Source: Stentor roeselii
Lineage: Eukaryota; Ciliophora; Heterotrichea; Heterotrichida; Stentoridae
Length of the DNA stretch: 64,000 nt
Assembly: GCA_006503475.1 (NCBI GenBank)
Contig: RSEH01000073.1
Location: 107,961 to 171,960, forward strand
Direction of reading: 5' to 3'
The position numbers and the translations under genes are program-made. Below, one piece after another: positions 57,601-64,000 of this stretch. The notes below the pieces were generated by a model. The model was not told the DNA's origin. It ran no database searches and saw only the letters and a list, made by a program, of their open reading frames with translations. Each line of letters starts with the position of its first letter. The first letter of the stretch is position 1.

Positions 57601-59637
57601 AATTGAAATTTTATTGTTAATAACTTCAGTCCTGGGTAAGGTCCCTTTCATCATTTCCTCCGTGGAAATCATGATTTTCAGTACTTTTTCTTGGTTCGCT
57701 GTGACCCCTTGGCCTTTAAACACACAGATAGACTTAAAAAAGTCGATTAAAGTGATTTTCATGGCCTTGTTATTGTCTTTGAGCAGCTGGAAGAAGTAGT
57801 AAAGCATGTCTACATCTTTATCGATTGACTGAGGATTATTGATACTCAGCATAAGCTGCTCATTGTCGCTTAAGACTGAAAGAATGAAGTTTTTCGAGCC
57901 GAGACCCAATCCGATGTGCTTCATGAAAATGCGGAAAAACTTGTAGGCGTAGATTTGGTTGTCGCTGTTTTTGCGACAGAGCGTTGTGAGAAGTTCGTAG
58001 ATCTTCGAGATTATCTTTGAGACATGCTTCAGATGCGCGAGCTCGTAGTCTGACTCAAGTTTCTTCCTGTTTGGGTCTTTTATGGTCGCTTTTATCACTT
58101 TTTCATGGTCGATAGGCTCGGGAAGAGCTTTTTCTAATATATTAGCAAGCACCTCAAAAAAATTCTGTTCTTTCAGCATCCTCTGTCGGATAAGTTGAAC
58201 TTCTCCATAATGGTTATCAATTCCAATCATGCCCTGTAGTTTATTATTACAGAACTGTATCAATTTAACAATGCAAGTTTCAATAAGTGCCGATTCTTTT
58301 TTAAACTCATGCAATTCTTTATACCTTTGAATGCCTTCAGCCTGATACTGCTGACAAATATTAGAGCTATATCCCCTAAGAACAGGATAACAATGCAGCA
58401 AGAAAAATGTTTCCCAAACTATTTCCCCTCCTCCCCTGGTGATTTTAAAAACCGAGTCCTCATCAATAGTAGTTCCAGTCTGAACACAAGGCACAGTTGA
58501 AACCTGAAAATGTACTTCAGTGACTGAAATAGTCCTCTGAGTTGAAGAGTTAATAATAAGGCACATCTCATCAATTCTGATGTACTTATTATCAGGTTCT
58601 AAAGGAATCATGTTCCACAAGGTGCCCTCAGAGCAGTCCTTCGACAGACATGGGCTGAGTTCAGGGTTGACCGCGAGGTACAGTCCGGAAGAAATATGTC
58701 TCAATCGATAAGCCACTCCGATTTCAACAAGACCTCCAAGTGACGGGTCCTCATTTTCAACCATCCACAGTCCGTTGGTGTCATTCGAGTTCTGAGTGAA
58801 AATGAGACTGCGACTTTTGCTTTGCTTTTTCTTTCCAACTGACAAACTTGTGTTTTCCTCAGGTTTTGTCATCCAGATGTAGTCCCCGCACATCAGGTAC
58901 CCGTCTTGATCTGAGACTGGGGCGAACTCAGTGATGACCCATTTGGTCTTCTGGTCTAAACTTATATTCGCTTCAAGATAGTCCTTCTCCATCTTCGAGT
59001 CTTGGATCAATATTGAGTAGATTCCCTTTGTCATGATTTCAGTTGAAAAGTTTCTTGAACTGTGAAGATAGGCTGGTTTTCTTTCCTCTGAAAGCATTAT
59101 TTCTAGATGAACCTTGTCCAGAGACTTCACAATCCCGTCGCTGAACTTCATGTAGTTAAAACCTGGCAGAATGCGAAAGTGCGAGTTGCCGCTCGGGAAG
59201 TCTTCAAGGCTCGCTTTTAAGTTTTCTTTCTCGATCTCTGCGATTTCTTTTGATTCTAGTGTCAGGAACTTGTGACTTTGAAGGTGCTCCAGTTGGATCA
59301 GAGAGTCGTATCGCACTGGCTTTCCTTTTAAGCTGTTGTAGGTCTGCAGGTTCGTTTTTATCTCGCCTTCCAGGTTGTCTTCGAGTTTGTCGATTTTTTC
59401 AACTTTTTCCAGGAATTCTTCTTCTTTCATTTTTTTCGTGTATTCAAGAAGGTCGTTTTGGATTGAATATATTGATGCTGGAACTATTCGGAAGATTGCG
59501 CAGGAAAAGTTGTGGCGGATTTGCTTTACTAGGTATGGGGAGTTGTCGATGAAACCTTGAGCGCAGAGGTAAAAGTTTTCGAGGTTTTTTAAAGTTACCA
59601 GAGAACCGTAGCAGATCACTTTGGAATTTTTTTCCAT
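51700..59637 (-). CDS. IP3-receptor-like intracellular calcium release channel
   Basis: 2645 aa in one frame, ATG to TAA, close to animal IP3 receptors in length. N-terminal beta-trefoil/MIR region (about 1-400; ICYGSLVTLKNLENFYLCAQ, VAYRLRHISSGLYLAVNPEL), RIH-type helical arrays through the middle (ENDDPESQEI, LELQNYMRYQSRSRNSYDMI), and a six-helix channel at about 2240-2520. The pore loop reads SFKSDGAIGGFMYRYEDGD near 2474, followed by VIIIGVVEGLIIDTFAALRE, the S6 and DTF motif of the family. The C-terminal zinc-finger linker is intact (CFICGLDRDF, then H...HNEWNYILFLAYL). It should release Ca2+ from internal stores or alveoli. The selectivity filter differs from the usual GGGxGD. Paramecium has several such channels. 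Confidence 0.92.
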   Translation of the reverse strand: MEKNSKVICYGSLVTLKNLENFYLCAQGFIDNSPYLVKQIRHNFSCAIFRIVPASIYSIQNDLLEYTKKMKEEEFLEKVEKIDKLEDNLEGEIKTNLQTYNSLKGKPVRYDSLIQLEHLQSHKFLTLESKEIAEIEKENLKASLEDFPSGNSHFRILPGFNYMKFSDGIVKSLDKVHLEIMLSEERKPAYLHSSRNFSTEIMTKGIYSILIQDSKMEKDYLEANISLDQKTKWVITEFAPVSDQDGYLMCGDYIWMTKPEENTSLSVGKKKQSKSRSLIFTQNSNDTNGLWMVENEDPSLGGLVEIGVAYRLRHISSGLYLAVNPELSPCLSKDCSEGTLWNMIPLEPDNKYIRIDEMCLIINSSTQRTISVTEVHFQVSTVPCVQTGTTIDEDSVFKITRGGGEIVWETFFLLHCYPVLRGYSSNICQQYQAEGIQRYKELHEFKKESALIETCIVKLIQFCNNKLQGMIGIDNHYGEVQLIRQRMLKEQNFFEVLANILEKALPEPIDHEKVIKATIKDPNRKKLESDYELAHLKHVSKIISKIYELLTTLCRKNSDNQIYAYKFFRIFMKHIGLGLGSKNFILSVLSDNEQLMLSINNPQSIDKDVDMLYYFFQLLKDNNKAMKITLIDFFKSICVFKGQGVTANQEKVLKIMISTEEMMKGTLPRTEVINNKISIVIDGKNYAVESLFRDKSNKSEQEDIDYFTKFLELYANMCVGRNFEVSAKLTEYFPFEFIHSMMWNLELPDDLRAAFCKMLLNLYVDCNPREEVIKPQLIKEFLNADQRKDDLRIDTQSNESCRKTDIINIQDKFGQSITFCNIKTENIGEFLISDDDTLMFPLLKNIFEFFKMKLFNNSFTCEMLRLTSKLMKFELIGVSSTDFERDRILSNPVFPDHELDIVKILKSIVPLLVTEAHKTTVNHVIKRRRSTKLEPNENQSSQKQYIYLSSLLQDTGNIKDPLIRSAANLKNFIMSFKQNPFGGIEAKNSETRIKLKVCKMLHYYLDCRQDFLLNNIVAWFNDPENQFTSKMDETFKVEHRDFRDEIQKDELWKEKVLKLLPPIMKFTEFKKIKDYLCQEDLSFTCFKGPYIPDLNHLHDQPLLVLIIKAFTFTENYKVQSSLFRLIIRCYEQRKELLRNISNLHPISTSADIELFNWLKKTIKEFVKHSEQSELWVKYWEHESEMQSKYSSIFKKILRILTQFEKVLFESTTIEQGELIESEHIEGAPELEVSHSRQKMMNYLDVDNMVLALIKDGIHELISFSAKDESEKHQERLSDLFERCFSFLTKFVRKNPQNQKRLYKSLHIFLQHLNIPLGQIDLICEIFRDNRNLIEKIDEKFLGIFKTSIKQYGRRAMFLEILKTIQVVNDKPVPSIQRIILNMFIPEELDLVLLYMEKSDITEFSFERANNPDPDYYDEPFEYHAVLLEVLAKCGFGVTGMYFNEAKCQNIVTLNNIFKILIKAEEPFDELLDFSEDLERPANPYKQLKIPMLDFFFNIYLDCEMVNMELKTCEEFLRYINIQAEVLNNLKEPSEDYMKSFYIIINILFKYRTSYIKKGDKLFYESNDIKAIENFLNTLKQNYEKINIKDDKCLATLKELCESVSMNFKFDNEEAEIIENDSRIQSKPSTRITRDDPSMISSWKNFLDYLVYNSKLKAKVEQEEHALLVAIHFSSELDKHFSGKELREENHNEGLNFEKIIKSIVNFIRLSRSQQPPLSLTISAIDLLTRVLANPIHDRYTEAAVAKKNLQNSMIGYGVVRVLFALMCDSNIEAQIFKSLMNVCIELLEGGNEIVQNEIYLYFNNTSNSEIFFETIHQVILDYIDKFAHRQVSSPKKIKVFKKTQDDIQSLLRFLQLLCEGHNLELQNYMRYQSRSRNSYDMISDIISLLEILIEKKQLMSFKVISQCFDTLTEFIQGPCTKNQEAIIDGKFLELVSTLLSIGTEGEGYSMNRKNEIMDCDSDVDIPNEECSELEEWMVAHLKYKAMITVLSLMEGRTDNYIVTRLIRSFNLEILKENLKLIYMDYVMMYGADHYDVNIFEHTKDNEDYVYGAEDNKQEKNRKHYSLVIENGFMIYHLLKTFIENDDPESQEIIAGELDQLQKFREDEDQKYFNKHARSKKNDFNALTITEAVKNHKYSANNLDYERNKEFLLNATFRFFDMFTGKIEVVFNGNIFRVYFSLPPQFRGLTKEIKESFHASVNRDTDQTKLKFLLRKADSIIEQISHEHDLLNAMKNSQLVHLIASRVYIWRDFAFGLTIVLNILVVLSYSNYNDHDRMNSPSLFNYTYNNERLDTQTTKSIIRTLGIIQLVCCLIIVAFFLLKVGPIVARRGWNKHKVSNEYLKTNPNKFKLTALKIKQVLLTIFYILVDFHVLYHIAYTVFSVLGISTHPFYFSLLLLDILYKYRSLQNVVKSFIVPRKALILTFCMMIIFMYIFALIGFFYFQEDFDSKCKTLFWCTIILWDASFKSDGAIGGFMYRYEDGDLHTARFFYDNFFNILLDVIIIGVVEGLIIDTFAALREEQERSTNDRETKCFICGLDRDFIERKTNMPFFRHTQVDHNEWNYILFLAYLKNKKETEYTGIESYVRDQVDREEVSWIPNHRAMGIKGVLQNEEAENIIKINEIGERLKKLETKLIDLKLKQRHS

Positions 59638-60659
59638 TTATCAGAAAATGATTTGGCTGTTGTGGATTGGATTTAACACTTTAACACCCTGGGATTTAGG
59701 TTAGTTATCGGAGATGATGAGAAGATTTTAGGGGAGATTGCCCTTGGAATAAGGGTTTCAAACATATTTTGGGTATAGAGATTATTCTTAATGGACATCT
59801 GGGTTTTATTTAGATGTGATCTTTTGAAGATTTTTAGATAAATTATAGATATTTGGAAATGATAGAGAAAGGCGGCAAGCACTTTAGTTCATTTTATTAG
59901 AATATATGTAAGCTCAAATTGTGAGTATTTGTATTAGTCCATCTAAATATTTAGATTATTCATTCAATCAATTAATTATTATTTTAATAATTTGGTTTGA
60001 TTCAATAGGATCAACCTATTTCAGCACCAGTATCTTAAGAATTAAGGAAAATTTACTTATTATTATTAATCGTTTGCATAAATATTACCCTTTTTAAACA
60101 GAGATTATAGCCTCAGATTGGAAAAGGATAAAAACGCTATTTTACTTTCAAATTCTACACATTATAGTATTCATACTTTTTAAAAGTAAATAATTCTATA
60201 AATTATTAATAAAAAAGTTTAGTCTTATTGTGAAATTAATAATTTAAGAATCAGTTTAAAAGTTTCATCTGATTGTGGAGTTTTGAATGAGCAACTTACA
60301 GTCAGACCTGCATCAGCTGCGCATAGGAATCTTTAAAAACTCTTCAGTTCAAGAATAAGAGAAAAAAATGAGCATTCTGTTGAAATAAAGAAATTACTCG
60401 TTTTTAGTAAAAACAATCTAAAGAATGGAAGAAGAGCTTGAAGAAGTACACAAGTTTTAAGAAGTAATTAATGGTTTAAGAGATAGTTTTATGAACTTTC
60501 ATATAGTAGAGGGTATTGGACGCGAAAGGTAATAATGTTAAATATTTAACTTAAATGTTTTAATATAAACCATGATTGAATTTATCATTATTCTTATAAT
60601 TTACGTTAACTAAAGATCTTGTGTTCAGGGACTTGATAAGTTAACTTAATAAATAGAAT
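59638..60659. other. AT-rich spacer upstream of the channel gene
   Basis: About 1 kb with no intact gene. The first ~250 bp should hold the channel promoter. The 60280-60500 stretch has coding-like composition but is broken by stops in every frame. Confidence 0.5.
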
Positions 60660-61200
60660 TTACCTTGAAACCATTGACTTAGAAAATCCGAAGACAAATC
60701 AAAACGGATACCTTTATCTCACCAGCAAATTCTCGCGAAGGATCTTGCTTTTGGCATCCATTAGTAGAAGATAATGAAAATTAAGTTGATGAAAGCAGTT
60801 TTAAACAAGAGTATGAGATCTGATTGCAAAATCAACACCTTGATCAACGCGAACCTGACACAAATCAGTGTGAATTCTAGAGGACGGTTTAAGGACAGAT
60901 TTCTCCAGCTTTTAACTTATCAAAAAAGTCCAAAGTGTCTAAATAATTCATTAATTTGTCAAACGACTTGTTCATTGAGGAGAACTCGTTCCCAGGAAGA
61001 AAAAAGATGATTCGAGTAATGATTTTCAGGATTCTTGATTTGACCTTAATATTTCGCCGATGATTTTGAAAAATAACAAAGTAGACAACAGTACTTTTGC
61101 TCAGAAGAGCATATTTTCAAGCAATAGGACAATTAAAAACGTGATTCCATCGAGTAAACTTGACTACTCCATTGAAAAACCAAACTTTTAGGCCTCGTTA
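60660..61200 (+). pseudogene. Decayed gene of unknown family
   Basis: Plus-strand frames read like a charged protein with several internal stops and at least one frameshift: NQHLDQREPDTNQCEF near 60825, FINLSNDLFIEENSFPGRKK near 60945-61005, then FDLNISPMILKNNKVDNSTF (61037 onward) and SSKLDYSIEKPNF up to a TAG at 61189. No 15-nt introns explain the stops. The parent gene is not recognised. Confidence 0.4.
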
Positions 61201-61617
61201 AGAATTATTCTTTCGGATATGTGAGTCCCACAGGATTCCCCCTGGTCAGAAGAATAATTTAATTGAGAACCTGCAGAACTTGGCGTACTTAGAGTGTGGG
61301 ATACTAGGAGTGCCTGATTTGAGAAGCTGAGACTATTGAATGGGTATTTGGATTAATCAATAAATTGAGTACTACTGATACATAAGGATTTCCTTGATTT
61401 GGAGTGTTTTATAGGGTTTTGCTTACTAGGTTGTTTCTGATGTAGAGTTTCAGGTTTTCTTGAATAGAGTTTTTTGAAATAATTTTGCAGATATTTGGAA
61501 TACTTTGCTTGAAAGTTGAGTCTTTTGAAGGCCTAGAGCCTCGAATTCTGATAGGGTTGGAAGAATGTCTGATATGTAAATTACTCTTTCGTCTGATATG
61601 TTTTTGATTTAGGAAAT

Positions 61618-62290
61618 AAGTTTTAAATGAGGTGGTGAAATTTCGATAACGACAGACAAGTCCTGCGACACATATTTATAATCATCTCCAATAAATCCCC
61701 TGTCTTTTTCCATACACTCCAAGGCATGATTAAACAAAACCTTGATACTATCAGGTATATTTTGCAGGTTTTTATAGAAGTATTCATGAATTTTCAGATA
61801 ATCATTAGTAAAGCTTCCCAGATAAATTTTTTATTTCGATACAGTATTAACCATTTCCAAATTAAAGTAAACAGACAAAATTTCTAGATTTTTTACTATT
61901 TTGTCTATTCCTTTATAGTCATTTTCGTCAATCATCCTAAAAATTTTCTCAACAAGGTTGAGTTTCAGCTCAAACTATACCTTAATGATTTTTTAATTTT
62001 ATATATCCAGGTCTTTTTCAAAATTTTTCAGTTCTTTTAAAGCAATATCCTTGTGTCTTAAAGTTTTTGGTAAGTTTCTTGAATACTTGAAGAATTGAAT
62101 TTTTATACTCTTTGCTTTTTTCTTTAGTAAGCTAAAGAAACTCGTTTAGCTTTTGAACTTTAGTTTTGCGATTCAAATAGTTAGCAACCCTTGAGTCTTT
62201 GACGAACTGAACAGCTTTCAAAGGCTCCAAAGAATTAAAAATACTTTTATAGAAAAAGAGACTATTAGCATACTTAAGATGTTTTAAGAT
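61618..62290 (-). pseudogene. Decayed gene of unknown family (minus strand)
   Basis: The minus strand keeps long readable pieces separated by stops and frameshifts: VQFVKDSRVANYLNRKTKVQ near 62190, KIFRMIDENDYKGIDKIVKN near 61940, and an open C-terminal end with PDSIKVLFNHALECMEKDRG and DDYKYVSQDLSVVIEISPPH before TAA at 61619. The last part is well preserved, so loss is fairly recent. I cannot name the family. Confidence 0.55.
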
Positions 62291-62419
62291 GAAGATTGGA
62301 TTTATTTAAAAATATTCTTTATATTACTTATAAATTATTCATATAAAAATTTCCAAATTCTCATTCTCAGTCCCTCTTCACCCAACCACTTGCCAATAAT
62401 CTTCGATTTACTAGAAGAC

Positions 62420-62885
62420 CTTCACCGATTCACAAACAGTATCCCGGTGAAAGCATTCAATACCAAACGTCTTACTTTGAGACCTCACTTCTCTCAAGCA
62501 GAATAAAGCTAGTCGCTCAAGAGATTTCTCCAAATTCTAACCTAGAGAAGATCCATATTATAAAGATTGGTAGAAAAGTCTGAAAATCAGCCACTCCAGT
62601 CGATCATGTGAGACAATATCTGAGTTCAAGGTCGGTGGAAAGCTATACGAAATAATTTCAGTGATCGAGAGACACGAGTTGGAAGGTTTCCGCCGATCAG
62701 TGAAGACCTCAGCAGTAGCCCTTGCGTACATACGCAAAGCTTTAGACCTTTTATACGAAATAACCTCCTTTATAAGCAAGTTCATGTACCTAGATGACCA
62801 GATCTTAAACAACAATGGAAAAGTGATCAGGTCTCTACTGGAAGCAATAATCATCTTGAAGCTTTATTATGAAATCAGTGTCTAG
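62420..62885 (+). pseudogene. Broken gene or gene fragment, unknown family
   Basis: An open stretch from about 62570 to TAG at 62885 reads FKVGGKLYEIISVIERHELE, then FRRSVKTSAVALAYIRKALD and LLEAIIILKLYYEISV. It has no ATG near its beginning. A second piece upstream in another frame (SYFETSLLSSRIKLVAQEIS) ends at a TGA near 62581. No fitting 15/16-nt intron joins them. This could be a pseudogene or a gene with a missed splice. A remote resemblance to Alba-type folds crossed my mind but is not supported. Confidence 0.4.
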
Positions 62886-63606
62886 TTCGAGGTTATATCG
62901 GCACAAGAACTTGATCAAAGAAGTCAGGGATGATATAGGGCTTTATGTGTATATCCAAAGAAATGATTCTTGATTTATTTTTCATTTGAGATGGATAAGA
63001 CATTAGATTCAGCTAATTCGAGAATAAAACAAGAACAAACATTTTTTCGATCTTTTATTGTAAGATAAGCTAGTTATTACTTTATTATCTTTAACGATCG
63101 AGTATATTACATATTGAGGACTTAAAATATCTTAATGATTTAGTTAAAGCAGGGAGAGTGCAATAGAAATACTCGAATTTAAAGAAATCTATTAATTACT
63201 AACTAAAGAGAGTAGCCCCATTTGCTATAGCTACACTCAGGGTAGCGGCTCAGCCATTTTCTTGTCTCTGGTTGATTGGGTTCGTTGATGGCATACTCTG
63301 ACCTTTTATCTTCTAAGTCCCAAATTTCCACTATGTAGATGATACAGCCTTCTATATCCCTTACCTAAATGTAGGTTACAATCTTCGATGTAGGTTACGT
63401 TCTTCGATGTAGGTTACCATCTTCGATGTAGGTTACAATCTTTGTCGGAAGTACCTTAAATAGTAAATACAGTAAAAAACATATTTTCCATCATTGGAAA
63501 ATAAAAGTTGATGTAAAAAATCAAGATCTTTCTCATCTTGATTCAAAGCACTAGCACAAAACTTTATTTTTTCATTCCTAGGCATTGCTTGGAGTCCTAT
63601 ATAAGT
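62886..63606. other. Spacer with a short tandem repeat
   Basis: About 720 bp with no gene seen; contains the 19-bp repeat listed next and otherwise stop-rich AT-rich sequence. Confidence 0.5.
63369..63444. repeat. 19-bp tandem repeat, four copies
   Basis: Unit ATGTAGGTTACAATCTTCG at 63369, 63388, 63407 and 63426, with one to three changes per copy. Non-coding. Confidence 0.92.
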
Positions 63607-64000
63607 CTAACCTTTGATTCCTCCCCTTTCCCTTACCATTTCCATTAGCCTTTCCCTTTCCATTTCCCTTTCCCTTTTCCATTCAATTTCCCTTTGCTTT
63701 ATCATTTCCATTTCCCTTTCCATTTCCCTTTCAATTTCCCTTTCCCTTTCCCTTTCCATTTCCATTTGCCTTTGCCTTTCCCTTTCCATTTCCATTTGCC
63801 TTTCCCTTTCCCTTTTTTCTTCTAGAGGTGCCAAGATTTTTTTTAGGCTATCAATATTTTGGAGGATCTGATCCTTTTCATAAAGTTCTTGTTTTAAATC
63901 ACTTATTTTCCTTAGTGTGCTGATTTTTATATCATTTGAGATCTCTTCTACCTCAGCTACTAAAAACGAGATTCTTTCTTGTGAAAATAGATATGCTTCT
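63607..64000 (-). CDS. 3' end of a coiled-coil gene with an Arg/Glu/Met-rich tail (partial)
   Basis: Open on the minus strand from the right edge of the window to TAG at 63607, at least 130 residues. The visible part begins AYLFSQERISFLVAEVEEIS, continues as a coiled coil (RKISDLKQELYEKDQILQNI) and ends in about 65 residues made almost only of Arg, Glu, Met and Gln (EREREIEREMEREMEM), encoded by CCCTTTCCATTT-like repeats on the plus strand, then RGGIKG. The start and main body lie beyond the window. The family is unknown. Confidence 0.6.
   Translation of the reverse strand, partial: EAYLFSQERISFLVAEVEEISNDIKISTLRKISDLKQELYEKDQILQNIDSLKKILAPLEEKRERERQMEMERERQRQMEMEREREREIEREMEREMEMIKQREIEWKREREMERERLMEMVRERGGIKG

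Noticed and set aside
62570-62885. Alba-domain protein
   Set aside because: Only loose similarity of a helix/strand pattern; the lysine and glycine signature of Alba is not in the right order and the frame has no start.
63600-63830. Telomere-like CCCTTT repeats
   Set aside because: The units are irregular CCCTTTCC/CCATTT, not a CCCTAACA-type telomere, and lie in an open coding frame well inside the window edge.

Overview
The window looks like macronuclear DNA of a heterotrich ciliate close to Stentor. Three things point there. Several genes are only readable after removing GT-AG introns of 15 nt (one of 14 nt). All three standard stop codons are used, TGA included, so UGA is not Trp as it is in Blepharisma. 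The gene set (P4-ATPase/guanylyl cyclase fusion, cyclic-nucleotide kinase with four CNB domains, IP3-receptor-like channel, very large cysteine-rich surface receptor) is ciliate-like. DNA is AT-rich and genes are packed with gaps of 0-100 bp, including an 11-bp overlap and two stop codons that abut. I saw no tRNA, rRNA, transposon or telomere.

Layout. 1-1121: no clear gene. 1122-4698 (minus): PP2C phosphatase, CAP/EF-hand protein, coiled-coil protein. 4958-19038: a signalling block holding a 2080-aa P-type ATPase/guanylyl cyclase fusion, a B-box protein, a CFAP97-like protein, a p24 cargo receptor, a voltage-sensor/class III cyclase and a cGMP-dependent-type kinase. 19056-21705: UFD1-like protein, ORC1/CDC6-like ATPase and a Spc24-like kinetochore protein. 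21706-25470: mostly non-coding, with a three-exon membrane RING E3 at 23245-24392. 25471-33126: a 2551-aa LamG/Cys-rich/REJ/GPS polycystin-1-like receptor. 33391-45929: coiled-coil proteins, a C2H2/AT-hook protein, a lipid kinase, a CLASP/TOG protein, a DIEG-motif protein and a MORN protein. 46312-51610: two intact aldehyde dehydrogenases and a decayed third copy. 51700-59637: a 2645-aa IP3-receptor-like channel. 59638-63606: gene relics and spacer. 63607-64000: 3' end of a gene running off the right edge.

Synthesis. The most coherent theme is cyclic nucleotide and calcium signalling. A cGMP-making enzyme, a voltage-sensor cyclase and the expected kinase target lie within about 14 kb, with a PP2C phosphatase and EF-hand protein on one side and a calcium-release channel further along. 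Whether this proximity is functional is inference. A second theme is microtubules, cilia and division (CLASP, MORN, CFAP97-like, DIEG-repeat, Spc24-like and ORC1/CDC6 proteins). All calls are from reading the sequence without database searches; gene models with introns were rebuilt by hand from frame continuity.
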